A DNA stretch of 10,036 nucleotides from Hymenochaete sp. R1 (Eukaryota > Basidiomycota > Agaricomycetes > Hymenochaetales > Hymenochaetaceae), in contig JAFREE010000336.1 of NCBI GenBank assembly GCA_019400425.1, positions 1 to 10,036 on the forward strand. Reading direction: 5' to 3'. Made by a program: the position numbers and the translations under genes. Within the stretch, counting starts at the first letter, position 1; the number at the start of each line of letters is the position of its first letter. Shown piece by piece: positions 1 to 6,635 of this stretch. Below the pieces are notes generated by a model. It had not been told where the DNA came from. It did no database searches and was given only the letters and a program-made list of their open reading frames with translations.

Positions 1-507
1 GAAGAGACACTTTTCTACATGTTCTATGCCCATCCGCAGGACGCTCTACAGGAAGTAGCTGCGCAAGAATTGTACGTGTTCATCTTTCACATTTAATCAC
101 AGTTACTTATCATGTTCTTTCCCTTCTATTTTTACAGATATGCACGCAATTGGCGCTTCAACAAAGAACTTCGCCTCTGGCTCACGAAAGAGACAGGCCG
201 AGTGCGCCACTCGAAAACGCTGGAGAATAACCAGGGTGAGCAGGGCGTGTTCACGTACTGGGATCCGGAGATGTGGGAGAAGGGTCTGAAAGAGTTCACG
301 GTCATGTATGGGGATCTGGAAAACAAGGAGACGCCGGTGTTTGTGGGATCGACGTTGCAGCCGACGACGCAAGCGCACCAGCAGCACCAGCAACAACAGC
401 AGATGCAAGCAGGGATTGGGCTGGGTGGGGGGATCGGGGGGATGCAGCATGGGCCGTTGGGGAGGGGAAGTTTCTCGGGTTTAAGCATGGCTGCTGCTGC
501 AATGTGA
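1..507 (+). CDS. NOT2: CCR4-NOT complex subunit NOT2, C-terminal part (5'-partial)
   Basis: This is the end of the NOT2 (CNOT2/Cdc36) gene, a core subunit of the cytoplasmic and nuclear CCR4-NOT deadenylase complex. The frame is open from base 1. An intron at 72-137 (66 bp, donor GTACGT, acceptor TTTACAG) joins GAATT to ATATGCA, restoring the continuous block QELYARNWRFNKELRLWLTK. The visible 146 residues hold the second half of the NOT2/3/5 C-terminal (NOT-box) domain, with the family hallmarks ETLFYMFY, the NWRFNKE segment (compare DWRYHKE in animal CNOT2), a YWDPEMW segment and the KEF...YGDLE helix. After the domain end (about residue 90) comes a tail of roughly 55 residues: first Q/H-rich, then Gly-rich, ending in an Ala run before the TGA at 505-507. 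Animal CNOT2 ends close to the domain, so this tail is an extension. The N-terminal part lies left of the window. The next gene, VTS1, has the same orientation. Family assignment is firm. Confidence 0.93.
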
Positions 508-1127
508 GCAGGCGATGAGCGTCTTCACTGCTCCGTGTAAAATGGGCTCGCGCTTGATGCTCGAATGCGGTGGTCTACTTTTTTTGCATCCTCGTCCTCT
601 TTCCTCCCTCTTTTCCTTCTTTTCTCTGCTTCTCGTCGTCCAGTCGTATTATTCGCATTACGTGCTATTATGTCCCCTGTCCTATACTAGTAACACTATT
701 CAGTCCTCTGATCTTCTACCATTGGTAAACGATATTTAGTATTTTTCCTACCGGGTTACTTCGTTCGTTGGACAACGTTAGTAAGTAAGTGAGCCTTTCG
801 GTTCTAGAACCTGAAGCCAAGTGGGTCTGCTGCGGGTTGCATCAATTCATCAGCAGCTGAGAAGGAGAAGGATTGATGCGATCTTGTGAGCTCCGGATGA
901 AGTGTTGCTTTTGTGTTAACAAATGAAGTAGAAAATAACTATTTTGGGTCAAAACTATGCCTACTTTTAGCCCACTACATACATTTTTTGTATCTTTGAT
1001 TTTTTTAGATAAGAATTTCGACTGAAATGGACAAAAAGATGCTGGTCAGCCGAGAGCCGAGCGCGTCCGTCAAAGAGGCTTTCAGGGCGCGATCCACGTT
1101 GTTCGTCTTCCCTGTGTCCCTCCCAGA

Positions 1128-1182
1128 CTCTCCTCCTCTTCCTCCTTCCATCTTCATCTTCGTCGTCGTTGTCGTCGTCGTT
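1128..1182. repeat. Pyrimidine tract running into a TCG/TTG trinucleotide microsatellite
   Basis: A CTCCTCCTCTTCCTCC-type tract is followed by ATCTTC repeats and then by TCGTCGTCGTTGTCGTCGTCG (about 1159-1179). It lies in the VTS1 upstream region. On the - strand it produces the Asp/Asn/Glu run of a spurious 85-codon frame. It is simple-sequence DNA, possibly promoter-associated. Confidence 0.7.
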
Positions 1183-1233
1183 TGTGGCAGCGTCGTACAC
1201 AAGGACGTTCTCAACCCTCTTCATATACTCTCG

Positions 1234-1264
1234 CTAGACCGGCAGGCCCGCTGGTCTTGTCTAG
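1234..1264. promoter_or_regulatory. Nested dyad with a CGG-N5-CCG motif (candidate zinc-cluster factor site)
   Basis: CTAGAC (1234-1239) and its reverse complement GTCTAG (1259-1264) flank a CGG triplet (1240-1242) and an inverted CCG triplet (1248-1250) five bases apart. Inverted CGG/CCG half-sites with a fixed spacer are the classical target of fungal Zn(II)2Cys6 binuclear cluster regulators. The site sits about 810 bp upstream of the VTS1 ATG. Function is inferred from the motif alone. Confidence 0.25.
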
Positions 1265-1992
1265 ACAGCCACTACACAAATCGTGCTCTGTGAGACTTGA
1301 CACACTACCCTTCATCGCACATCGCACACTGCACCGGTACTTGTGCTGCGCAGGCCTTCACTCCGTTTCTACGCATTTCGACAGCATATATTACACCTAC
1401 CCTTCACAGACGAATACGCGAATACTCGCCGAGCGAGGGCAAAAGAAAAACCTACCAGTCCTTCACCTTTTCTCCTCGTTGCGCGATCCCGATACCATCC
1501 ATTGGGTGGAATAAGGAAAGAAGCAGGAAGTGTATTAAAAAAAAAGCATCGAGGGAATCGCACCCTTAGTCTCTTCATCGTTATCTTCATTCAAATCGAG
1601 AGTTTCGAGAACTGTTGACTCGAGGGCGTTACTTTCATTTTCGACCTCTTCAGTGTCACGCCCACCCGTCGCACGTTGCACGCGCGTTTTTTCTAAACGC
1701 CTCTCCGAGTCAGGCTACAGTCTTCACACACACGCACATACGTACACCTTTCGACCATCCTTGCCATTTGTCCATCAGCATACGCGACAACGCAAGCTCG
1801 CTAGCACTGGCATCATATCGATTTGCTCCCAGAACAGTGGATCGTTTCGTACTCTGAAACCATCACCATCACTGTGACCAAGTCTCGCCTGCTTTTGCGT
1901 TCTAAGACATCTCGACACCCACGCAAATACACCTCGTATAGCACAACGAAGTCTAAGGCCCCAGCTATATCGTAAACAAACTCATAAGAAAG

Positions 1993-2064
1993 GTAAGTCG
2001 TTAACTGATATACCCATCACTTATCGAGTAGCATTAACCGATACCGGATACTGGTGATATTTAG
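1993..2064 (+). other. VTS1: Intron in the VTS1 5' UTR
   Basis: A 72-bp segment begins with the near-consensus donor GTAAGT (preceded by AAAG) and ends in TATTTAG, 10 bases before the VTS1 ATG at 2075. A branch-like TTAAC lies at 2034-2038, 26 bases from the acceptor, which is a normal fungal distance. No coding frame spans it, so it would interrupt only the leader. An EST or RNA-seq read crossing 1992/2065 would confirm it. Confidence 0.6.
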
Positions 2065-2074
2065 ATTAAAAGAC

Positions 2075-4618
2075 ATGTCTCTCCGTCCACCTTCAACGTC
2101 TCCGAGCCCATCGCCCGTCGCTGGCGGAAACCCGAAGGCGAGCTCTCGTGCGTCACTGGGTCCTTCCAACAGACCTACCCCGATCAACTTGAACCCGCCG
2201 TCGAGCCCGCGTCCGGGAAATGGACGTCCCACGAGCGAACTTCTTGGAGGTGGTGGCGTGTATCAGACTCCAGAAGGTGGGTCAGAAAGGTTGTTGGCGA
2301 ATCTGACATTTGATACTAATTGATGTGTCTTTTTTCCCCTTTCTCTCTTGCAACACTTGGTATTTTTCTTTCTCTTTATATCTGCAGCCGAGGCGATCGA
2401 TCAGTGGTTCGAGAATTTGCAGAACTATGAGGCGACTTTGGTACGTTGGTAGTTTCTGACGGATAGATTGGTAGTAGATGGAGTCCTGATGCATTCTGTC
2501 TACCCGTAGGAAGAGATGGCTGCCGCTTCTCTCGATGTAAACTTTAAAGAAGAACTCAGTGCCATTGAGCAATGTAAGTTGTCTCACTCAATCCACGAAA
2601 TCGTCGGAAATTGATGATTTTTTCGTGACATAGGGTTCCGTGTCCTTTCAGAAGCAGAGCGCACAGCTGCCCTTTACAGTCTTTTGCAACATTCTACGCA
2701 AGTCCAGATTCGTTTCTTTATTACTGTCTTGCAGCAGATGGCTCGAGCAGATCCAATGACAGCGTTACTAAGCCCCTCCGCCGGCGGCTCGATGCAAAGC
2801 CAAATGGAAGCCAAGCTCGCCCAGATGGGTCTCAAGTCACCCGGACTCAAGTCGAACATGCCATCCTCACCCTCCGCTCGTAACTTCAGCGGCGCAAGTC
2901 TTTCTGCGGCAGGCAACAGACAGTCGCTCGCAGTTGAACCCTCAGCCGCTTCGAACTCGTTCCTGTCCCCTGACTCAGCCGCGATGGGCGCAGGCGCAGG
3001 TGGAGGCAACAACAGCGAGGCAGCGCAGACGCTTGCGCAACAACGCGCCAAGCTCAAAGCGAATGCCCAGCACCGTATCTCTGCCCCTGCACTTGCCGGT
3101 GCCGCGGGTAACGTCTGGGGCAGCAGTTCCGCGGGGGCGAACTCCCTTGGACAGGTAGCCGAACGTCTTAACGATGGCGAGAATGGACAGGAGATCACCA
3201 TTGGTGGTCCACCATCCACTGCGCTCAACAGCGCTCGCCCCAAGAGCACGGACTTCAGCGGTTTGCTGCGCTCGCCTCGACGCAGTTCGGGTGGCGTTGA
3301 CGCCGAGAGCCTGGAGTCACAGCTAAGCCCAATGGTCGGGGGGAACTGGGCAAGTATGGTGAATACTCCCCGCGACCTTATGTTCGATGTCCACAGCGCC
3401 AATCAAGCCGGAGGTCAGAACCTCGACGCAGCGGCGGCAAAACTCACATCTTGGCAAGTTGGCAATTCGGGAAGCCGATTCAGCCTGGACGACGCGAAGA
3501 AGTTCCGAAGGACGTCTGCTTCCAAGCCGAACGGCGCCGTGGACCAAATGGGTGGTGGTGCCTCGAATGGTGCAGGGAATGCGATGTATGGCGATGATGG
3601 AAATATTATGGCGGGTGCTAATGTCCATGGAGGCGTACCCGGCCAACAGCACGGAGGACAGCGTAACGGCCGTAACCCGAATCACAACAATAATCAACAG
3701 GGCGCACGGAGCCCGGCGCTCTCCAATGTCTCTTCTGGCCGATTTGGCGTCGACGGTGGCCAGGATCTGAACGTGATGAACATGAACGCCTTCGGACTTG
3801 GCATGCCTTCACCCAGTCTGGGAGGCATGGGCGGCATGAACATGAATAATGTCTCCCAACTCCTCGCAGCCGCACAGATGGGCCAGCTCTCGCCGATGCA
3901 GATGCAACAGCTCAACATGATGCTCATGGGCATGGGCGCAGGAGGAGGCATGAACGGCCTCGGCGGGATGGGCATGCACGCCGGCGCAGGTGGGAATGAT
4001 CCAGGACAGATGCAGCAGGCGTTGCTTGCGGCGCAGATGGCGGCTGCGACAGGGTTCATGCAGCCGGGTATGGCTCCGGGTGCGTTTGGAATGAACGGAC
4101 TGAGCCCGCAGGCGCAGGCAGCGATGCTGGGTATGCAGCAGGGGAGGAACCCAAGAAGCGGTGGAGGTGGTTCCCAGCGTGGCGGAGGCGGGTCTACAAC
4201 CGGTTCGCGCTCCAACAATGGTCGAGACTCGTCTACTGCCGGACGCGGGGGCGGCACCTCTTCTGCTAACACTACAGTCGGCGGTGGAGACAAGGGCGAA
4301 GAAGAGGTAGATGTTCACTTGCTGGAGAACGTGTCGAGCTGGTTGCGTTCGCTCCGTCTGCACAAGTACACTCCGAATTTTGAGGGCATGAACTGGAGGG
4401 ATATGGTAGTGATGGGGGAGCCAGAGTTAGAGGCGAAGGGGGTGGCAGCACTAGGGGCAAGGAGGAAGATGTTGAAGACGTTTGAGGTAGTGAGGAAGAA
4501 GATGGGTGTGGAGGTGCCTGGGGAGAGCGCGGGTGCTGGTAGCGGTGGTGAGGGAGGAATGGGTGCCGGTGGTGAGGGAGATAAGACGAGGGAGGAGGGA
4601 GAGGTGTCTCTGCAGTGA
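2075..4618 (+). CDS. VTS1: Vts1/Smaug-type SAM-domain RNA-binding post-transcriptional regulator
   Basis: Complete gene, 767 aa. Exons are 2075-2276, 2388-2440, 2510-2573 and 2634-4618. Introns are 2277-2387 (GTGGGT...CAG), 2441-2509 (GTACGT...TAG) and 2574-2633 (GTAAGT...TAG), and splicing keeps one frame throughout. The ATG at 2075 (G at -3) is the first in frame after the leader-intron acceptor. Residues 1-50 are Ser/Pro-rich. Residues 51-155 form a conserved, mostly helical block containing RPTSELLGGGG, IDQWFENLQNYEATL, WFRVLSEAERTAALYSLLQ and MTALLSPS, as in other fungal Vts1 proteins. The middle is low complexity, with a Met/Gly/Gln-rich stretch at about 488-608. The SAM domain spans about 666-733 and keeps SLRLHKY and ALGARRKML, the basic surface that contacts the CNGG loop of Smaug recognition hairpins. 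A Gly/Glu tail follows to TGA 4616-4618. Vts1 binds such hairpins in the cytoplasm and recruits CCR4-NOT for deadenylation and decay. Its upstream neighbour encodes the CCR4-NOT subunit NOT2. Confidence 0.93.
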
Positions 4619-5145
4619 GTGAGCACGAACTCGGGGCATGCTCAATGTGTAATGTAGACGAGAAAAAGTCTTCTGTAAAGCTCATCGACGCCAGTTGTTA
4701 CTAGTAATCACATACCCATTCCCCTCCGTACGTCGTCCTTCGTCCCCCAAGTCCAAACATTCCATCTGGTTCACCATGGCTTTATTCAACTTTCCCTCCT
4801 TCTCTGTCTCTTCGTCTTTACTACTATACATACTATTTGATCGAATCTCCCCTTCCATTCTTCGTGTCTCACTGTCATGCGTATGTGTATATGGTTTTCT
4901 TTGTATCTTTTTTTCGTTCATCCTGTCGTATTCTCGCAAACATGCGTACGTACGATAGACATCTCTATTCTATCTATATATCTATCCATCCTCTTGGTTT
5001 CCGCTGCCATTTTCCTATCAGTTGGCGCTTACTTCTCTTCTTGAACTTAAGTCATGATTATTTTGACTTCTCAATTTTTAATTGGAAGAAGGCGCTGGAA
5101 GTGCCATTTTTCAAAACGGGTTGGGCCACGACAGCAATCGACTGA
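4619..5145. other. VTS1 3' flank and upstream region of the HIT gene; no gene recognised
   Basis: This 527-bp stretch is AT- and pyrimidine-rich and lies between the VTS1 stop and the left target duplication of the DNA transposon. It should hold the VTS1 3' UTR and polyadenylation region and, toward 5145, what used to be the promoter of the HIT gene before the transposon separated them. Open frames of about 85-100 codons here are low in complexity and show no recognisable domain. Confidence 0.6.
4962..4987. repeat. Imperfect TCTA/TATC microsatellite
   Basis: CTCTATTCTATCTATATATC-type simple repeat in the VTS1 3' flank, preceded by a short CGTACGTACG run at 4944-4953. It is low-complexity DNA with no evident function. 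Confidence 0.6.
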
Positions 5146-5153
5146 GCGTGCTG
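5146..5153. repeat. Left 8-bp target-site duplication of the DNA transposon
   Basis: GCGTGCTG directly precedes the left inverted repeat (which begins AGGACCC at 5154) and recurs exactly at 6066-6073 after the right end. The duplication is exactly 8 bp: the flanking bases differ on the far sides. An 8-bp duplication is typical of hAT, P and KDZ/Zisupton transposases. The sequence does not match the nTnnnnAn preference of many hAT elements. Confidence 0.85.
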
Positions 5154-5182
5154 AGGACCCCTGACAATCGGGGATGAGGCCT
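5154..5182 (+). repeat. Left terminal inverted repeat (29 bp)
   Basis: Starts AGGACCC, contains TGACAATCGGG and ends ATGAGGCCT. It matches the reverse complement of 6037-6065 at 27 of 29 positions, differing only at positions 8 (C/A) and 20 (G/A). Confidence 0.88.
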
Positions 5183-5203
5183 AATACAAAACCGGCCCTC
5201 CAA

Positions 5204-5302
5204 TATGTCCCTTCGGAAGCCGGGCCGGAGCTTCCGTATGTCCCTCAGCCCCAGGCCTCTTCCAAATCGGGAGGATCGACTATGTCCCTTGTTATTAGGC
5301 CT
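5204..5302 (+). repeat. Left subterminal repeat cluster (22-bp units)
   Basis: Two complete units at 5237-5258 and 5281-5302, each TATGTCCCT[T/C]-N6-AGGCCT, plus a half unit TATGTCCCTT at 5204-5213. The half unit is followed by a perfect 7-bp stem (CGGAAGC 5214-5220 with GCTTCCG 5230-5236) that exactly fills the gap to the next unit. Subterminal repeats of this kind in DNA transposons commonly act as transposase binding sites. That role is inferred here. Confidence 0.8.
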
Positions 5303-5777
5303 TCGGCTACCATATATAGAGTTAATTTCCCACGATCACGCAAAAAATGAGCCCTTGGCTTTTATGCGAGTTCCGGCAGCCCTGGCCAGCTATTTTCCTT
5401 GGGGTGTGCTACCGGTATGATTTAAGAACAAAACAAAACATGTATGCAGAGAATTTGGCGTTATATCTGCTGAATTACATGTATTCTTGGTTACCAGTAC
5501 ATGGGAAATCGTCTACATATTGGTATGGAGCACGAGTTGAAATGAAGTGCGCGTGACGAGTCATGGTCAACTCAATCATAACTCGATTTATCATCTATGC
5601 AACATTTCATACCAGATGCAACACCTCTTTCTAATTGAAAGAACAAAAAGTGACCTGAAGACAGTGAGGTGGGTCCGGATTGAAGAAAATGAGCAGGAAT
5701 ACTTACCAGAGTCAGATGCAACCCATCGGCGGCGGCGGCGCGTTCATGCTGACCGATCGTGTCTTGCGCGAGGTGAC

Positions 5778-5799
5778 AATATTAATATTAATATTAATT
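5778..5799. repeat. AATATT microsatellite inside the DNA transposon
   Basis: Three and a half tandem AATATT units, self-complementary, in the central region of the element just downstream of a short GGC run (about 5729-5742). Simple-sequence DNA. Confidence 0.8.
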
Positions 5800-5877
5800 G
5801 TATGTGAGAGCACGACGGCCGAACTCATTTCTCCTTTGGGAAGACACTGCCGATCGCTTGTCGGCCCAACAGGCCGA

Positions 5878-6042
5878 TATGTCCCTTGGCCCCAGGCCTC
5901 CGGGCAGGCCGGGTCCCACATATGTCCCTTGACCCCAGGCCTGACCACCAAAAGTGGTCGTCTGGTATGTCCCTTGCCCTCAGGCCTCCTTCCTTTTTGG
6001 GACGATCGACGCTTAGCCGATATGTCCCTTGATATCAGGCCT
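5878..6042 (+). repeat. Right subterminal repeat cluster (four 22-bp units)
   Basis: Four complete units at 5878-5899, 5921-5942, 5966-5987 and 6021-6042, each TATGTCCCTT-N6-AGGCCT with the six inner bases variable (GGCCCC, GACCCC, GCCCTC, GATATC). Spacers are 21, 23 and 33 bp and unrelated in sequence. One holds a perfect GACCAC/GTGGTC hairpin (5943-5959). A TCGGCC/GGCCGA hairpin (5861-5877) abuts the first unit. The last unit runs directly into the right inverted repeat, sharing AGGCCT. Confidence 0.85.
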
Positions 6043-6065
6043 CATTCCCGATTGTCATGGGTCCT
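6037..6065 (-). repeat. Right terminal inverted repeat (29 bp)
   Basis: Begins AGGCCTCATTCCCG and ends GGGTCCT. It is the reverse complement of the left end with two mismatches. The adjoining GCGTGCTG at 6066-6073 repeats the left flank. Confidence 0.88.
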
Positions 6066-6073
6066 GCGTGCTG
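6066..6073. repeat. Right 8-bp target-site duplication of the DNA transposon
   Basis: GCGTGCTG, identical to 5146-5153. Removing the element and one copy would restore the ancestral upstream sequence of the HIT gene. Confidence 0.85.
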
Positions 6074-6175
6074 GTGGTGAATCTCACTAGCAGATGAGAA
6101 CTACCTGCCTATTGTAGTAACTCATCTTTCAGCTTCGAAGTCGAATGAGCCCCTTCTTTCACTTCATTCATCATC

Positions 6176-6361
6176 ATGGCAGCTACAGTAACAACCGCTC
6201 TAGAAAAGTAGGCTCAGAGCTACAAATAATGGTATTTCTTACTCAATCCTAATCAGACTCGTCTCGGATTGCCTTTTCTGCAAGATTATTCGAGGTACTT
6301 CAAGTCATCAATGACCCATACCACTCAAAAGCTTATGTGTGTTTCATCAAGGCGATATCCC
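6176..6361 (+). pseudogene. HNT1: HIT-family (Hnt1/HINT-like) protein gene, 5' exons only, broken by a copia insertion
   Basis: Three short exons read MAATVTTALEK / LVSDCLFCKIIR / GDIP when spliced. Exon 1 is 6176-6207, in good start context (A at -3, G at +4). Intron 1 is 6208-6256 (49 bp, GTAGGC...TAATCAG). Exon 2 is 6257-6294. Intron 2 is 6295-6351 (57 bp, GTACTT...CAAG, a weaker acceptor). Exon 3 begins at 6352. The CxFCKIIxGxIP segment is the characteristic start of the HIT nucleotide-binding/hydrolase domain of fungal Hnt1 (purine nucleoside phosphoramidase family). Homology stops inside the Pro codon after GDI, at 6361, where the copia LTR begins with TG. Translation would run a few codons into the LTR and stop at TAA 6375-6377, giving about 31 aa. 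The His-triad active site lies downstream in the family and is absent, so this copy should be inactive. Identification rests on about 16 informative residues plus consistent splicing; the missing exons should be right of the window. Confidence 0.75.
6357..6361. repeat. Candidate 5-bp target-site duplication of the copia element (one copy seen)
   Basis: ATCCC immediately precedes the TG that begins the LTR on the + strand. Copia integrases duplicate 5 bp, so the same ATCCC is predicted directly beyond the other LTR, right of the window. The boundary is set by where the HIT reading frame ends, supported by TG...CA LTR termini. Confidence 0.5.
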
Positions 6362-6625
6362 TGACAGAATCCACTAAGGAATACTGTCGGTGGGAACGGA
6401 ACGCAGGGTGGTTACCACTAAGGCTAACCAACACACTAACCGATAGGGCAAAGGAGACAAGGTATATCAGTGAACCTTGGTCCTGCTATATATGCGGTTC
6501 AACTATTACTATACATGGTAATCGCAGAAATAGAATACATGATGTCATATCGAATCAACTAGAACATTCAACATCAACCGTGTGACTACCAAACCTTTCC
6601 TTCAATACGTCATATTATTCTAACA
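6362..6625 (-). repeat. 3' LTR of the copia element (264 bp)
   Basis: On the - strand it begins TGTTAGAATAATATGACG right after the polypurine tract and ends ...CTGTCA, so it has the canonical TG...CA ends (short imperfect inverted repeat TGTTAG/CTGTCA). It carries a TATA box about 135 bp from its start and a TGACGT (CRE-like) half-site near the start. The inner edge (6625) is firm. The outer edge (6362) is inferred from the point where HIT-gene homology stops. Confidence 0.7.
6487..6493 (-). promoter_or_regulatory. TATA box in the LTR
   Basis: On the - strand the LTR contains GCATATATAGCAGG. The TATATA core would place the transcript start roughly 25-35 bases further on (near 6455-6465), leaving about 100 bases of R-U5 to the LTR end. 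This arrangement is usual for copia LTR promoters. Confidence 0.5.
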
Positions 6626-6635
6626 CTCCTCCTCA
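6626..6635 (-). other. Polypurine tract (plus-strand primer site)
   Basis: On the - strand TGAGGAGGAG lies directly before the LTR start TGTTAG. It overlaps the pol stop codon TGA (6635-6633), leaving only 7 bases between stop codon and LTR. Purine tracts here prime plus-strand DNA synthesis. Confidence 0.8.

Larger units (their letters stand above)
508..1992. other. NOT2 3' UTR and VTS1 promoter / 5' leader region; no gene recognised
   Basis: About 1.5 kb without a supportable coding region. The left part should contain the NOT2 3' UTR and polyadenylation region. The right part (about 1100-1980) is strongly pyrimidine-rich on the + strand, as is usual for fungal promoters and leaders, and ends in the VTS1 5' UTR intron. 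Open frames here (for example - strand 967-1224, and several + strand frames at 1182-1857) are short and low in complexity. They show no domain or consistent codon bias, so I read them as chance. Small inverted repeats within it are listed separately. Confidence 0.7.
5154..6065. mobile_element. Non-autonomous TIR DNA transposon (MITE-like), 912 bp
   Basis: The element is bounded by 29-bp inverted repeats (5154-5182 and 6037-6065, 27 of 29 matching) and by a perfect 8-bp direct repeat, so both ends are defined to the base. Just inside each end lie clusters of a 22-bp unit of the form TATGTCCCTT-N6-AGGCCT, all in the + orientation (5204-5302 and 5878-6042). The central part (about 5303-5877) has only short, unrelated open frames and an ATT-rich microsatellite. 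No transposase DDE/D or zinc-finger segment is visible, so it must be mobilised in trans. The 8-bp duplication plus subterminal repeats fits a hAT- or KDZ-like family, but the superfamily cannot be decided from the ends alone. It landed about 110 bp upstream of the HIT-gene ATG. Confidence 0.85.

Noticed and set aside
798..813. tRNA B-box-like GGTTCTAGAAC
   Set aside because: No A box, no cloverleaf and no acceptor stem around it.
967..1224. 85-codon - strand frame with an acidic run followed by a basic run
   Set aside because: The acidic run is the complement of a TCG/TTG microsatellite. There is no domain, and the region is the pyrimidine-rich VTS1 promoter.
2674..3402. 242-codon - strand frame antisense to VTS1
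   Set aside because: The + strand frame here is the conserved Vts1 N-terminal block continuing in one long exon. The antisense frame is a codon-bias shadow.
3694..4293. 199-codon - strand frame antisense to VTS1
   Set aside because: It is a mirror of the GC-rich, low-complexity VTS1 exon. It is Pro/Cys-rich with no recognisable domain.
5204..6042. CRISPR-like appearance: short repeats separated by 21-33-bp unique spacers
   Set aside because: The setting is a eukaryotic nuclear genome with introns. The repeats have six variable inner bases, sit symmetrically inside transposon ends with a target duplication, and no cas gene is present.
5680..6090. 136-codon + strand frame inside the DNA transposon
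   Set aside because: It passes through the 22-bp repeats and the inverted terminus, so its translation is just the repeats. No transposase motif is present.
6337..6585. 82-codon + strand frame between the HIT exons and the copia frame
   Set aside because: It runs from HIT intron 2 into the LTR, has no domain and is explained by both.
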